Positions 51,201 through 60,365 of a stretch of DNA of 64,000 nucleotides are shown piece after piece. Location: assembly GCA_030267565.1 (NCBI GenBank), contig BRXU01000018.1, positions 1,612,001 through 1,676,000 of the forward strand. The letters run 5' to 3'. The position numbers and the translations under genes were made by a program. How positions within the stretch are numbered: position 1 is the stretch's first letter; each line of letters begins with the position of its first letter. The DNA is from Pleodorina starrii (lineage: Eukaryota; Chlorophyta; Chlorophyceae; Chlamydomonadales; Volvocaceae). The notes under the pieces are model-generated. The model was not told the DNA's origin, made no database searches, and was given only the letters and a program-made list of their open reading frames with translations.

Positions 51201-54200
51201 TAGCCGTAGATGTCAACCAAGCAACCGACGCGCAACCGGTTCCCTTGGCAACGCAACGCAAGGCGGCGCGTTCACGTTCACGTTCGCGGGCGCCGTGCGT
51301 GTGTGTATTGACGAGCCCATGGTTCAAAATCGTCGTTGCCTGCACCCACTACCGGTACCCCGCCCTCCCCCTCCCCTACCGGTCCCTTGCAGTCAGGGCA
51401 ACGACGTGGGCACGCAGTACCGCAGCGCCATCTTCACCCACACGGCCGAGCAGCTGGAGGTTGCCCTGAAGAGCAAGGCGGCGGTGCAGGCCAAGTTCAA
51501 GTGAGGGAGACGGGCGGCGGGGCAGGGCGGCGCGGGTTGGCTGGTGCGGAGTAGTAGAGGGGGCGGGGCGGCCGGGTTGGGGCGGGGCGGATGGCCGGTG
51601 GAGTACGTGCTGCCGTTCCGTTCCCCGTTCCGTTTCGGTCCGTTGGTGGCGGCCGGTGCTGGCTCTGCCATGGGGGTTCATGCGTGGCGAATGATGGGTC
51701 ACGCACACACAGGGCGGGTAGGCGGGAGGGCGGCGAGCTGGGCATCAGGCTGCTGCCGCCACAGCAGCGGCGGATCGGATCGGATCGGAGGCGCGCGCGC
51801 CTCGGCGGCGGCCCGCGTGCGTCCAACACGCCCAAACCCCCCCCCCCGTGGATACGTGGATACGTGGATACCCCCCCCCCCGGGATGACCCTCCCTCGCA
51901 CTGCTCCTCACCGCCGTCCTGCGCCGACTCCAAAGCACGTTCCTCGCGCTTTGGCGCGAGCGCCTGCCGGACTTCCCGCCTTGGCTCTGCGAGAACTCCA
52001 CCCCCGTTATCGACATGCTCCACCGGTACAACCTGGCGGGGTTTGACACTAACGACCCCACCTTCACCTTCCCGCAAGCGCGAGACTTCACCCGCCTGTA
52101 CACTAACATCCCGCACGACCTCCTCCGAACCGTGTTCCACGATCTCTTCGCGGCCTGTTTAGAGTTCGAGGGCGCGACCGGCATGCAAGTGTACACCGTC
52201 CCGCCCAACCCCGCCAAGGAGGGTGATACCGAGCACCACACGGTCACCTACTTTGCGGGAGCGGTCCCTGCCCCTGCTGACCGCTGCCGTGAGGGTGCAC
52301 GGGGCCGCCGCACGCGCATCCTTGCACCGGACGACTTTGACCACGTCCTGGATGCGCTCCTGTCCAGCACGTTCATTCAGTTCGCGCAGATCCTGGTGCG
52401 GCAGGTTCTCGGGATCCCCATGGGTGCCTCACCGGCCCCGTTCCTGGCGAACCTGTTCTTGGGCTGGTACGAGTACCAGTTCCTGCTGCAGAGCCGTCGG
52501 CAGGACTTGCCCCCCGCCGCGGCTGCCCTCCTCCGCCTCTTCCGCTATACCAAGCGCTTCCTCGACGACCTGTTCGCTATGAACAACGGGGCGCTGGCTA
52601 GCTTCCTGCACCGGCTTTCCCCCGCGGCTGCACCCGTCGCCGAGGCCGCCCCGGTGGCCCCTGCGACGGGTGCCGCCCCGCTGGGGGACGGCGCCGTTTC
52701 CCCCGCCGGCACCGTCGCCGGCTCGCTTGCCGACGCCGGTGCAGCGCCGGTGGGTCCCGCTGGTGACCTGCCGTCGGCTGGCGCCGAGGCCGGGCCGTCG
52801 GCTGGGCCTGGCCCATCCACGCCCCGTCGCCGGCGCGCTTCCGTCGCCGCCCCTGCCCCCCGCCCTTTCACGCGCCAGCGGGTGGCCACCCTCGCCGCCG
52901 CGGCCGCCGCCGCCGCCACGGCGGCGCCGGCAGTCGCCCCCGTTCCGGCCGGACCCCCCTTCCCGGACATACGTCACCCCTTCGACCCTGCGACGTTCGG
53001 CCTGCACGGAATCTACCCGCCTGCATTGGGCATTCCGCAGCAGGACCACTCCCACCTCGGCGAGGGGCTGCTCCCGTACCTAGACATCCTTCTCGTCCAC
53101 ACGCCCACGCCGGCCGGCCGTAGCCGCTTCGTTACTCGCCTCTATGATAAACGCGAGCAACGGGCGTTCGACGGTGTCCGGCTGTCGCGCTTCGTTCACG
53201 TGTCTTCTAATGTGAACGAAGCCGCCAAGCGCAATCTTTTCCTCAGCCAGTTCCACCGCCTTCGCCGGATCATCATGGACGTGGACAATTTCGTGGAGGC
53301 CACGGCGCACGTCCTGGTGGCGCTGATCAAGCAAGGGTACTCGCAACACACCATGCTGCGGACGCTCGACGAACAGCTCTTCTTCCCCCCTCAGCTCTTC
53401 CTCGTCGAACGGCGTACCACGCACCGTCAGCTCCCCGCCCGCGTCCGCGACCGCCTGGTCGCCCTTGTTCGCGACCTCGCGGCACCTCTGCCTCCCACCT
53501 AGACACCTGCCTTGTCCGCCCCGGCGTGCCCGCATGCAATGGCCGCTTGGGCTGCACGGTTGTTTGGGGAGCCCTGCGGGGCCCCGCCGTGCCGTCCTGG
53601 TCTCCCTACCCTTGCCCGCCTGCTCGACGTGCCCCCTGCCCTACCTGCCCCTCGCTTTCGTTCCCTGTCTTTGCCCATCGCCCGTCGCGCTGCCCTTGAC
53701 CCCCTGCTTGACCCGTTCTTTGCCTTGTCCCTGTTTGGCTCGCGTTCCTTGCGTTTTATTATCCCCTCCCCGTCTGCTTCCCACCTCTGTGAGTGCCACT
53801 TGCGTTTCCTGCCCGCGGTTATCCCCGCCCACCCCTCGTACACTTGCAGGATGTCCTTGCCCTTCTTTTTTCTTTTTTTGTTTTTATTCCCTTTATTTAT
53901 TTCACCTTTGCAGCCTTCCCGTCTCCCCAGCTCCCCAGCCCCAGCCGCAGCTCCAGCCGCACTCGCATGGGGTCTCGCCGGTAACGCTTGCCCCGCTGTT
54001 CTTGCCGTTGCTTCACGTACCCTTTGCTTGCTCTGTGCCCTCTTTTCCTGCTGTAGGTGAGTTGGGTTCCCGCGGGCTTCGGGGGCTGGGACGTTCCTTG
54101 CATCCCAGCCGCACTTTCTCGGACCGCTTCACAGCACGTCGCTCAGCCACTTCCGCGACTTTCCTACACTTCTTTACCAGCCTCAGCTCGTCGTCATCGC

Positions 54201-54746
54201 GCCTCGACACCGCGGCGGCTCCGCTCGTACTTGCTACACCCTCTCGGTTTGTATATCACGTCCCCTGCTGTTTTGCCAGCTTACCTCGCTGTTCTTTTGC
54301 AGATGCGACGGAATTCTTCTGTTACGTTACGTTACCGTTCACGGGCTCCGGCCTATACGTGGATATCCCCCCGGGATGACGTGGATGATGATCCGTATGT
54401 GGATGTTGATGTTGGGGCAAACTCCCAAGGGCACTGCACACCTACAGGCTACAGCCCCCGCCCCTCGTCCCCTTCCCCCATAAAAACCCCCTCTCTCGCT
54501 GTATCCGCCCGCCGCGTCTCTCCCTCCCTCTCGACCCCGCAACGACCTCCCCCCGGCTCCCTGAACCCCCCGGCTTCTTCGGCATAATGCCCCTCCTCGA
54601 CTCTGTTTCTTCCTTCACCGTGCAGTGAGCCGATTGTGACCCAGGTGGAGCCCATTGACAACTACCACCCGGCGGAGCCCTACCACCAGCAGTATCTGGC
54701 CAGGGGAGGCAGGTTCGGCAAACCGCAGAACCCGAACAAGGGGTGA
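45224..54746 (+). CDS. Fusion of SlyD-type FKBP prolyl isomerase and methionine sulfoxide reductase A
   Basis: Eight exons join in phase: 45224-45388, 45754-45831, 46064-46144, 46758-46863, 47031-47230, 50641-50723, 51393-51500 and 54626-54746 (stop TGA), 313 residues. Residues 20-135 are an FKBP of SlyD type: [46 protein letters not shown], then an insert-in-flap-like part and [18 protein letters not shown]. Residues 145-313 are MsrA, with catalytic Cys in [66 protein letters not shown] and [12 protein letters not shown]. The FKBP/MsrA boundary lies inside exon 5, so the fusion does not depend on a splice guess. The ATG at 45224 is the only in-frame one. RTRATATA before the FKBP resembles a chloroplast transit-peptide cleavage region, so a 5' exon may be missing. 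Confidence 0.92.
47738..47841 (+). repeat. MsrA-intron repeat, copy 1
   Basis: Runs from GTACGGCGCTGGGCCATGAT through ATGCGGTTATGAGCCTGAAA to GAGCCCGAGCGCCCTAGG. Nearly identical to copy 5 in the next intron. Confidence 0.9.
48022..48103 (+). repeat. MsrA-intron repeat, copy 2
   Basis: GCGATGACGATGTCACAACT, then TTGCGGTTATGAGCCTGAGA, ending TTTCTGAGCCCC. Belongs to the same subfamily as copy 3. Confidence 0.85.
48442..48479. repeat. 38-bp near-perfect palindrome
   Basis: CTAGGGATTGGCTTCGGGA followed by TCCCGAAGCCAGTCCCTAG, with one mismatched pair. It lies in the unpaired insert of the fold-back element's left side. Confidence 0.9.
48590..48622. repeat. Interstitial CCCTAAA telomere-like motifs
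   Basis: Three CCCTAAA-type motifs with interruptions (CCCCAAACCCTAAACTCG, then CAAACCCTAAACCCTG), the Arabidopsis/Volvox-type telomere unit, immediately next to the left arm of the fold-back element. Confidence 0.7.
49692..49772 (+). repeat. MsrA-intron repeat, copy 3
   Basis: AATGACGATGTCACAACTTT, GCGGTTATGAGCCTGAGATC, ending TTTCCGAGCCCC. Closest to copy 2. Confidence 0.85.
50095..50180 (+). repeat. MsrA-intron repeat, copy 4 (diverged)
   Basis: GCGATGACGAATCAACTTCT, then TTTGCGGTTATGAGTCTGAA, ending ATTTCCGAGCCCC. Confidence 0.75.
51058..51160 (+). repeat. MsrA-intron repeat, copy 5
   Basis: In intron 6 (50724-51392) of FKBP-MsrA. Apart from a 4-base deletion (TCTGTG for TCTATGAGTG) and single substitutions it equals copy 1. 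Confidence 0.9.
51861..54380 (+). mobile_element. Reverse-transcriptase retroelement in the last intron of FKBP-MsrA
   Basis: The RT reading frame is bounded by ~27-bp direct repeats: TACGTGGATA, poly-C, CGGGATGAC at 51861-51889 and TACGTGGATATCCCCCCGGG ATGAC at 54356-54380. The 5' repeat sits in a run of GTGGATAC units. The element has the same orientation as the host gene and lies wholly inside intron 7 (51501-54625), so host exons remain intact. The region after the RT (53503-54355) is C/T-rich and has a T-rich stretch at 53865-53905. Exact ends are inferred from the direct repeats only. Confidence 0.7.
52015..53502 (+). CDS. Reverse transcriptase, Penelope-like or related family
   Basis: Open frame of 495 residues from ATG 52015; the same frame stays open upstream to 51889. 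Core RT motifs in order: [16 protein letters not shown] (motif A region), [19 protein letters not shown] and GWYEYQFL (motif B), [15 protein letters not shown] (motif C, FLDD in place of YxDD). Then ~110 residues rich in Ala/Pro, then [43 protein letters not shown] and a helical IKQGY end. LYTNIP and [13 protein letters not shown] recall Penelope-like elements and a poorly classified RT group in animals. No endonuclease, RNase H or integrase is visible. Both Asp of FLDD are present, so it may be recently active. Confidence 0.8.
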   Translation: MLHRYNLAGFDTNDPTFTFPQARDFTRLYTNIPHDLLRTVFHDLFAACLEFEGATGMQVYTVPPNPAKEGDTEHHTVTYFAGAVPAPADRCREGARGRRTRILAPDDFDHVLDALLSSTFIQFAQILVRQVLGIPMGASPAPFLANLFLGWYEYQFLLQSRRQDLPPAAAALLRLFRYTKRFLDDLFAMNNGALASFLHRLSPAAAPVAEAAPVAPATGAAPLGDGAVSPAGTVAGSLADAGAAPVGPAGDLPSAGAEAGPSAGPGPSTPRRRRASVAAPAPRPFTRQRVATLAAAAAAAATAAPAVAPVPAGPPFPDIRHPFDPATFGLHGIYPPALGIPQQDHSHLGEGLLPYLDILLVHTPTPAGRSRFVTRLYDKREQRAFDGVRLSRFVHVSSNVNEAAKRNLFLSQFHRLRRIIMDVDNFVEATAHVLVALIKQGYSQHTMLRTLDEQLFFPPQLFLVERRTTHRQLPARVRDRLVALVRDLAAPLPPT

Positions 54747-57388
54747 GCGAGCGAGGCCGGGCGGGGGGGTGGCGGGGGGGCTAGTATGGGCGGGCTAAGA
54801 CGGGCTGTGGGAGGGGGACCGGGGGAGGGGTAGCGAGTGGGCGGGCGGGGACGGGGGGAGGGTTGGGATGGCGGCCATCTGCAGCCGAGCCGAGCTGGAC
54901 CCGGCCTTGCGCTCGCTGTTGCTCGTTTTTGTGTGCGTGCGCCTTTGTTTGTTTGTTTGTTTATTGTCCGTTTTGCTGATGCGCGCTCGGTGCCGAAAGC
55001 CCTGCATGCATCACAGCATGCACGCTTTCTCGAATGCGACGGCGCCAAATGCCACTTTGCGTTTGAATGTGTTGGGAGGCAGCGCGGATCCCGCCCTGTG
55101 CCGAAGCCCGAACGTGTCGTTTCCCTTGCTGGGTGCGGCACCGAAACCGCGTGGCACCGTAAACGGGAACCGTCCACGTGGCTTCTGGCGGTCACTCTAT
55201 TTCCCGCCTCCCTTGTATGTCGTACAGGTGCAACGACCCCATCCGCTGCTACGGCTAGACATGCAACCGATCGGGAGGCGGAGGCGGAGGCGTGAGGGGG
55301 AGGGCAGAGGGCCCTCGTCGTGGCGGCCAGGGATTGGCACATCCGCCGTCCCGTAATCCCCACGACAGAGATGTTCTGTTCCCCGCCCTCCCTCGGTGAA
55401 TGTGGGCGGGGGAAGAGGATGCGAGAGTCACAATGAGGGACCACTAGGGTCCTGCGCTGGCGCATCCTGAGTCAACTCAGAAGAGGCCGCAGCGGCGCTC
55501 TGGACTCAGGCCCCGAGTGTACGCGAGCGACTGCTCTCTTGCCGGCGGGTTGCTTGCTGAGACAGCGACGGGGCGGGGAGGGGGGGCGCGCGGCGGCGCG
55601 GCCGCCGCGGTGCGGCGGCAGAGTTGTTCGTTGGTCGGAAGTAGGGGGCGCATACCGTACATCGGCTAAGCACCGACGGGGTGTGGCGTGGGGCTAGGCA
55701 GGGATGTGCCTGGGACTGGGACGAGGCCGGGACTGGCCGGGATGGCGTTTTTTTTCCCCGTGGTGGTGGTGACTGGTGAGGTAGGTTGGGCCGTTTGTGG
55801 TGCTGCGCTGCACCCGTACAGGTGGGCAGAGGGGTACCGCGTACCGGTAATCTGACGCAAAAGCGCGCCGGGTCCCAAATTCAAGAGTCGGAATTTCCGG
55901 GCCGAATTTGACACAGGCCGCTCCTGGCGACTTACGCGCCCAGGATTTTTTATCCTATCCTATCCGTTGGGACGCAAAATATCGCCTTCGGTGTCGCCTA
56001 AAATCTCTATCCTCTTCCAGCAGTGAGGCCCAGTCGCCACGATGCCAGGCTATGCTTGCCCATCACCCAGCGCGAAGTTTGACCGAACTCAGCTAGTTCA
56101 TCCTCGCAGCACCTCAACAGCTACCTTTGGATGCACTATTGTACACATACATGATGCCAGCATCCGCCTGTGTCAGGAACTCGCTCATAGTCCAGTATCT
56201 CCAGTACCTCCCACAGCGGGACATCTCTGCGGTCATCTTCATTCCCGCGGGCAGCACCTCAGCTGTCCTGGCAGCTACCGTCCATGGAGCTGGGGACGGA
56301 GGCCTCCCGTGTCCTCGTCGCTGCTGCCTCAGGTCGCGTTGTCCTTCGCCTTCTTAGCAGGGCGCTTGTCGCGCATGCCACGGCGGCCGCCAGCGTCGGC
56401 AGTCTCCTGCCCCTGCCCCTCGCCATTGTCCTCCACGGCGCTCTGCACGCCCGCGCTGCCTGGGCCCCGGCCCCGACCGCGGCCCCTGTCCCTGTCCCGG
56501 CTCCGCCCGACCGCTATCCCCGCCCCGGCCACTGCCCAGGCCCCGGCCGCGGCCCCGATCCCAGGTCCCCTAAACGCGTACGCACCCGTTTGAATCGATA
56601 ATAATTTGACTTCTACCAGTATGCTCGCAAAACTCGTCGGCGGACGTTATCCGATAATTCCGGAATATTTTTATGCGGTCTGCTTCTCCGGCCCTCTAAA
56701 AGCGTACCTGTAAACGTCTGCGTGATGTGATGCTACATATGGCATCGGGCATGTTGGCGGGCCTATGCGCCCCTGCTGAAGAAACTAGATAGTTTGGATA
56801 ATTGCACGTGGCTTGGTCATTTCCCAGTTTTCATGTTTGCACCGCGGCCTACTTACATGTCCTTTGTGGTGGAAGGTAACGGAAAAGTTTGACTTGCAAA
56901 ATACCGGAAACAGAATAATTTAGTAATTAATTACAGATAGAGGAGCTGGAAAACAACTACATAGTGCGATCGCACGACTCTGTGGGCCCGATGTCCAACA
57001 AGACCAGGCCACTTACCGTCTTACCGGCGAAAATTGGATTTTAGGTTAAACCGAAAATGAGTTAGGGCCGTCGCCTATTCAAGCCGTGATGCTGTACGGC
57101 ACTTCGGGGTTCTCGTGCTGGCGGCCTTCTCGGGGTCGGTCGATCCTCGTAGGAACAGAGCCCTCGCGTGTTGCCGCCTGCGTGTTTTATGCATAGCTTC
57201 GCTGGCCAGTTCTAACGCCGCTGTATTTGAACTTCGGTACTTAAGTTTAGCAGCCGCGGGGCCGGTTTCGACGTCTTGACGTGACTCCTGGCCTTTTTGT
57301 TTTATATAGAGCAATTATTAGCAGCGGTGCGTCTGTATCGGCGGCATTATGTCATTGGACCACTACAAGACCATAATTGACCGCGACC
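54747..57388. other. Gene-poor stretch between FKBP-MsrA and the DIRS-like remains
   Basis: The first part is the FKBP-MsrA 3' UTR and flank. 55900-57350 alternates AT-rich and GC-rich blocks. A minus-strand frame ending at 56329 is Arg/Gly- and Lys-rich (RDRDRGRGRGRG, RDKRPAKKAKDNAT) and might be a last exon of an unrecognised gene, but no upstream exon could be found. Confidence 0.45.
56329..56580 (-). CDS. Possible terminal exon of an RG-rich protein
   Basis: GC-rich open frame ending in TGA at 56329. It encodes RDRDRGRGRGRG, then an acidic EDNGEGQGQE stretch and RDKRPAKKAKDNAT at the C-terminus, a composition typical of nucleolar or RNA-binding tails. No domain and no upstream exon are recognised, and AT-rich non-coding DNA follows upstream. 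It may be a decayed or captured fragment. Confidence 0.25.
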   Translation of the reverse strand, partial: YAFRGPGIGAAAGAWAVAGAGIAVGRSRDRDRGRGRGRGPGSAGVQSAVEDNGEGQGQETADAGGRRGMRDKRPAKKAKDNAT

Positions 57389-57904
57389 GGAATTTGAAAA
57401 GTATCCGCCGCTCAGCGACGCCGAGTTCCAGCACCTTCAGGAATGCGATCAGAAACATTTGGAGATTTGCTTGGAGGAGCAGGAGAAGCTCGCGGAGCTG
57501 AAGGCCCCGCGGGCATCAGCCAGCAAAGCGGCGAAAGGCGCGTATGCCGCCAAGGTCGAGTTGGCTAAGGCCCCGTTCGACCTCAAACACCGCGCCCTCG
57601 CGCGCCTGGTGCCGTCTTATGTGAACCTGCAACTGCGGGAGCAGACACACGAGGCGCTGTACACACGGGCGAGAGCGATTCTCCTCGGCGCACACACTTC
57701 AGCGCGCGGAAACCGGGGCTCCCCCTTCAGCGGAACACCCAGGTAAGGCCGCTGGGGCTGCGTGCCCACGTCTGGGTACGGGGGGCCGCCGGGTAGGCGC
57801 GAGGGGCGGGACAGGTCGCGGCAGCGGAGACAGTGGCAGCTGCGGCCGCAGCAGCAGCACTTCCTCAGCACGGCGGCACACCGCCTGGAGATCCCCATGA
57901 GCAC
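57389..57904 (+). pseudogene. Gag-like fragment of a DIRS-like element, forward arm
   Basis: The plus frame reads PEFEKYPPLSDAEFQHLQE, CDQKHLEICLEEQEKLAELK, ASKAAKGAY, then HRALARLVPSYVNLQLREQT and RARAILLGAHTSARGNRG. This is a charged helical gag-like protein. It is repeated in inverted orientation at 58100-58641, about 93% identical by eye, with ~195 bp between the arms. No in-frame start is evident and the frame breaks after SPFSGTPR. Confidence 0.6.
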
Positions 57905-58099
57905 ATCGAGGTGGACGGGAAAGATGACGTCGAGGATGCCGCAGCCGCCGGAGGTTTCGAACGATGATTGGCCGTAGCCGGCTGCCCCAAGGCCGGCGAA
58001 GACGGGGCCCATGCTGCTCTGGTGCAGTCCCGGGTGCAGCGGCGGGCCGGAGTCATCATAATGTGACGCCACCGGCACGCTCGGCGGCGGCAGCGGACC

Positions 58100-58641
58100 A
58101 CGTGGTCATCTGGATCTCCAGGCGCTGTACCACCGTGCTGAGGAAGCGCTGCTGCTGCGGCCGCAGCTGCCACTGTCTCCGCTGCCGCGACCTGTCCCCT
58201 CGCGCCCACCCGGCGGCCCCCCGTACCCAGGCTGGGGCCCGCAGCGTGCAGCCCCAGCGGCCTCACCCGGCCTGGGTGTTCCACTGAAGGGGGAGCCCCG
58301 GTTTCCGCGCGCTGAAGTGTGTGCGCCGACGGAGGAGAATCGCTCTCGCCCGTGTGTACAGCGCCTCGTGTGTCGGCTCCCGCAGCTGCAGGTCCACATA
58401 AGACGGCACCAGCAGCAGGCGCGTGAGGGCGCGGTGTTTGAGGTCGAACGGGGCCTTAGCCAACTCGACCTTGGCGGCATACCGTAAGCGTCTTTCGCCG
58501 CTTTGCTGGCTGGTGCCCCCGGGGCCTTCAGCTCCGCGAGTTTCTCCTGCTCCTCCAAGCAAATCTCCAAATGTGTCTGATCGCATTCCTGAAGGTGTTG
58601 GAACTCGGCGTCGCTGAGCGGCGGATACTTTTCGAGTTCCC
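58100..58641 (-). pseudogene. Gag-like fragment of a DIRS-like element, inverted arm
   Basis: Mirror copy of 57389-57904 on the minus strand (MEICLEEQEKLAELKAP, then ASKAAKDAYG). A small indel at about 58481 shifts the frame relative to the forward arm, so this copy is broken. Confidence 0.6.
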
Positions 58642-58889
58642 GGCGGCCGCCGATCCAGACGCACCGCTGCCAATTAGTGGAGGGCAGCCGTGGCTCCGGG
58701 TTAATTGATCGCTCACCCCTAGACGGTAGGGTACGTACGCCGCCTGTCGTGATCAGGCCCCCTCCTCGGGGTTAAGGAGCGTTGTCTGTTGGTTGTTTCG
58801 TTGTCGTGTTTTCACGCAGGTGGCGGTTTGAGCCCGGGAGACGGGGAGACAGTTGCCGCCACCGTCGCCCCTTGCGGCTCGGCGGTGGC

Positions 58890-59745
58890 GCGGTTGATGA
58901 TCTGCGGTTCTGGTGGGACGTGCTCCGCAGCGACTCGTCGGTCTGGGATGGGGTGAAGCGCTGCATGGTGGCCGACCTGGACTTGGTGAGGGGGGAGTTT
59001 GCGGGTGCGGAGGCGGCAACCAACTTCATTTGGGCCGCCCGGCACCGAGGAGAGGTGCAGGGTGTGTGGGCCCCGGCCGAGCACAGTCGTCTGCACATCG
59101 CTTGGCTCGAGCTGTCCGCCACCCTCCACGCGCTCGAGACGTGGGCGCCGCGGCTGGCCGGCTCGTCGCGTCCTTATCCGCTGCCAAAATACCCAGGCTG
59201 TGGCAGCCATCAACTACGGGTCAACTCAGGTCAGAGACGGCCGCCGCCGACAGATCAGCCGCCGCCTGGTGGAGCCATCCACCACCACTTCATTCGAAGT
59301 GCGGGTCGAGCACATTGCCGGGGTGGAGATAGAACGTGCGCGCGGACCGCCTCAGCCGGCAGCTACAGCATACACGGCGGAGCCTCAACTTGCGATTGAA
59401 GCCGCGGACGTTGCGGCTGCTCCTGGGCGGTGCTCAGTCGACTGCTGCTGCGACGTGTTGGGCCTGAACGCCCAGGCGGGGTGCACTGCTGTCTTCTTCA
59501 GCCCGGACCATTCGGTCTTGGGGCAGGCGGGGCAGCTGGCTGGCAAGGTTCTGTGGGCCTTCCCGCCTTAGACCCTGATCGGCAAGGTGCTCGCACGGCG
59601 AGATAGAGGCAGCATGCCAGCTCGATCGCAGCACCCGAGCTACGTACGGTGGTGGTCCCGCACTGGACAGAGCGGTCGTGGTTCAAGCAGTTTGTGCGGA
59701 GCGGTGGTCGCGGGCGAGGGCGGGGCGTTCCGGTTGTTTAGTGTG
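58890..59745 (+). pseudogene. RNase H-like region of a DIRS-like retroelement, broken
   Basis: First frame: DLRFWWDVLRSDSSVWDGVK, then RLHIAWLELSATLHALETWA, the RNase H segment that follows the RT in DIRS/Kangaroo-type elements. The next segment is in another frame: RCQNTQAVAAINYGSTQ, where family members have Asp-Asn (here Gln-Asn), then FEVRVEHIAGVE and ADRLSR in yet another frame. Downstream pieces read LWAFPP, LIGKVLA, and VVVPHWTERSWFKQFVRSGG. Several frameshifts plus the changed catalytic Asp mark it as dead. The RT core itself is not found. Confidence 0.7.
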
Positions 59746-59859
59746 CTATAAAGGGGTCGGTCGCATTGCCTCTGGCCCTGAGGGGCTGAGGCGGACCCCA
59801 CTGCCTACGACCTGCTGGCGCTTCGCCTGAACTGAGCAGTGGCCTGCCCCGCCCAGCTG

Positions 59860-60365
59860 TGACAGGAGCCGGCGAGGGCGGACAGGACCTGTGCGCGGGC
59901 TGCATCGCGCAGCGCTGCCGGGCTACGGGCGTGCACTGTGAGAGCTGCCCGGCGGCCGCTCACCGCCGCCCGTGCCTCCGTACGGGCCCGGGTGCCTCCG
60001 TACGGGCCCAGGCGCCTGGTTTCGGTGCCAAGCTTGCGTGACTCTGGGCGGCGGGCGTCCGGCGGTCCGCAATAAGGGCGGAGGCCAACGGCTTTGCATA
60101 CCGGCTGGTTTCGCTGGCTGCTGGCAGTGCTGGGGAGGGAGGGGGAGCTCGGCCACGACCTACGAGTCGGCCTGCAGGCGTTTCACCCGGTTCGATTCTG
60201 TGCCGACGGAAATGCTGGGGGTGCGGGAGGACGAGGCGCTGCCCGGGTGGCCGGGTGCGGATTTGAACGTAGAGCTGGTGCGGTTGTTCGTGGTGGGCGG
60301 GGGGGGGGGTAATAAGCTGGCGCCCACGACGGTGGAGGGGACGCTGGGCGTGCTGTGTGGCTGAC
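59860..60365 (+). pseudogene. Cys-rich and tyrosine-recombinase-like remnant
   Basis: 59860-60050 holds a Cys-rich part (CAGCIAQRC, HCESCPAAAHRRPC). 60140-60362 reads SSATTYESACRRFTRFDSVP, then LNVELVRLFVV and NKLAPTTVEGTLGVL, which resembles the N-terminal core-binding domain of tyrosine recombinases in DIRS-like elements. The frame ends at a stop before any catalytic domain (no R..HxxR..Y found). A short tandem GTGCCTCCGTACGGGCCC pair lies at 59971-60010. Confidence 0.55.

Larger units (their letters stand above)
57389..60365. mobile_element. Scrambled DIRS-like (YR) retroelement remains
   Basis: Gag-like, RNase H-like and recombinase-like pieces occur in the order expected for a DIRS/Kangaroo/TOC3-type element on the plus strand. 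The RT core is missing and an extra inverted gag-like copy is inserted. Boundaries are those of the recognisable pieces; no terminal repeats were identified. Confidence 0.6.

Noticed and set aside
53465..54379. 304-codon plus-strand frame downstream of the RT
   Set aside because: Cys/Pro/Leu-rich composition without motifs. It overlaps the RT end in another frame and crosses a T-rich stretch; probably 3' non-coding part of the element.
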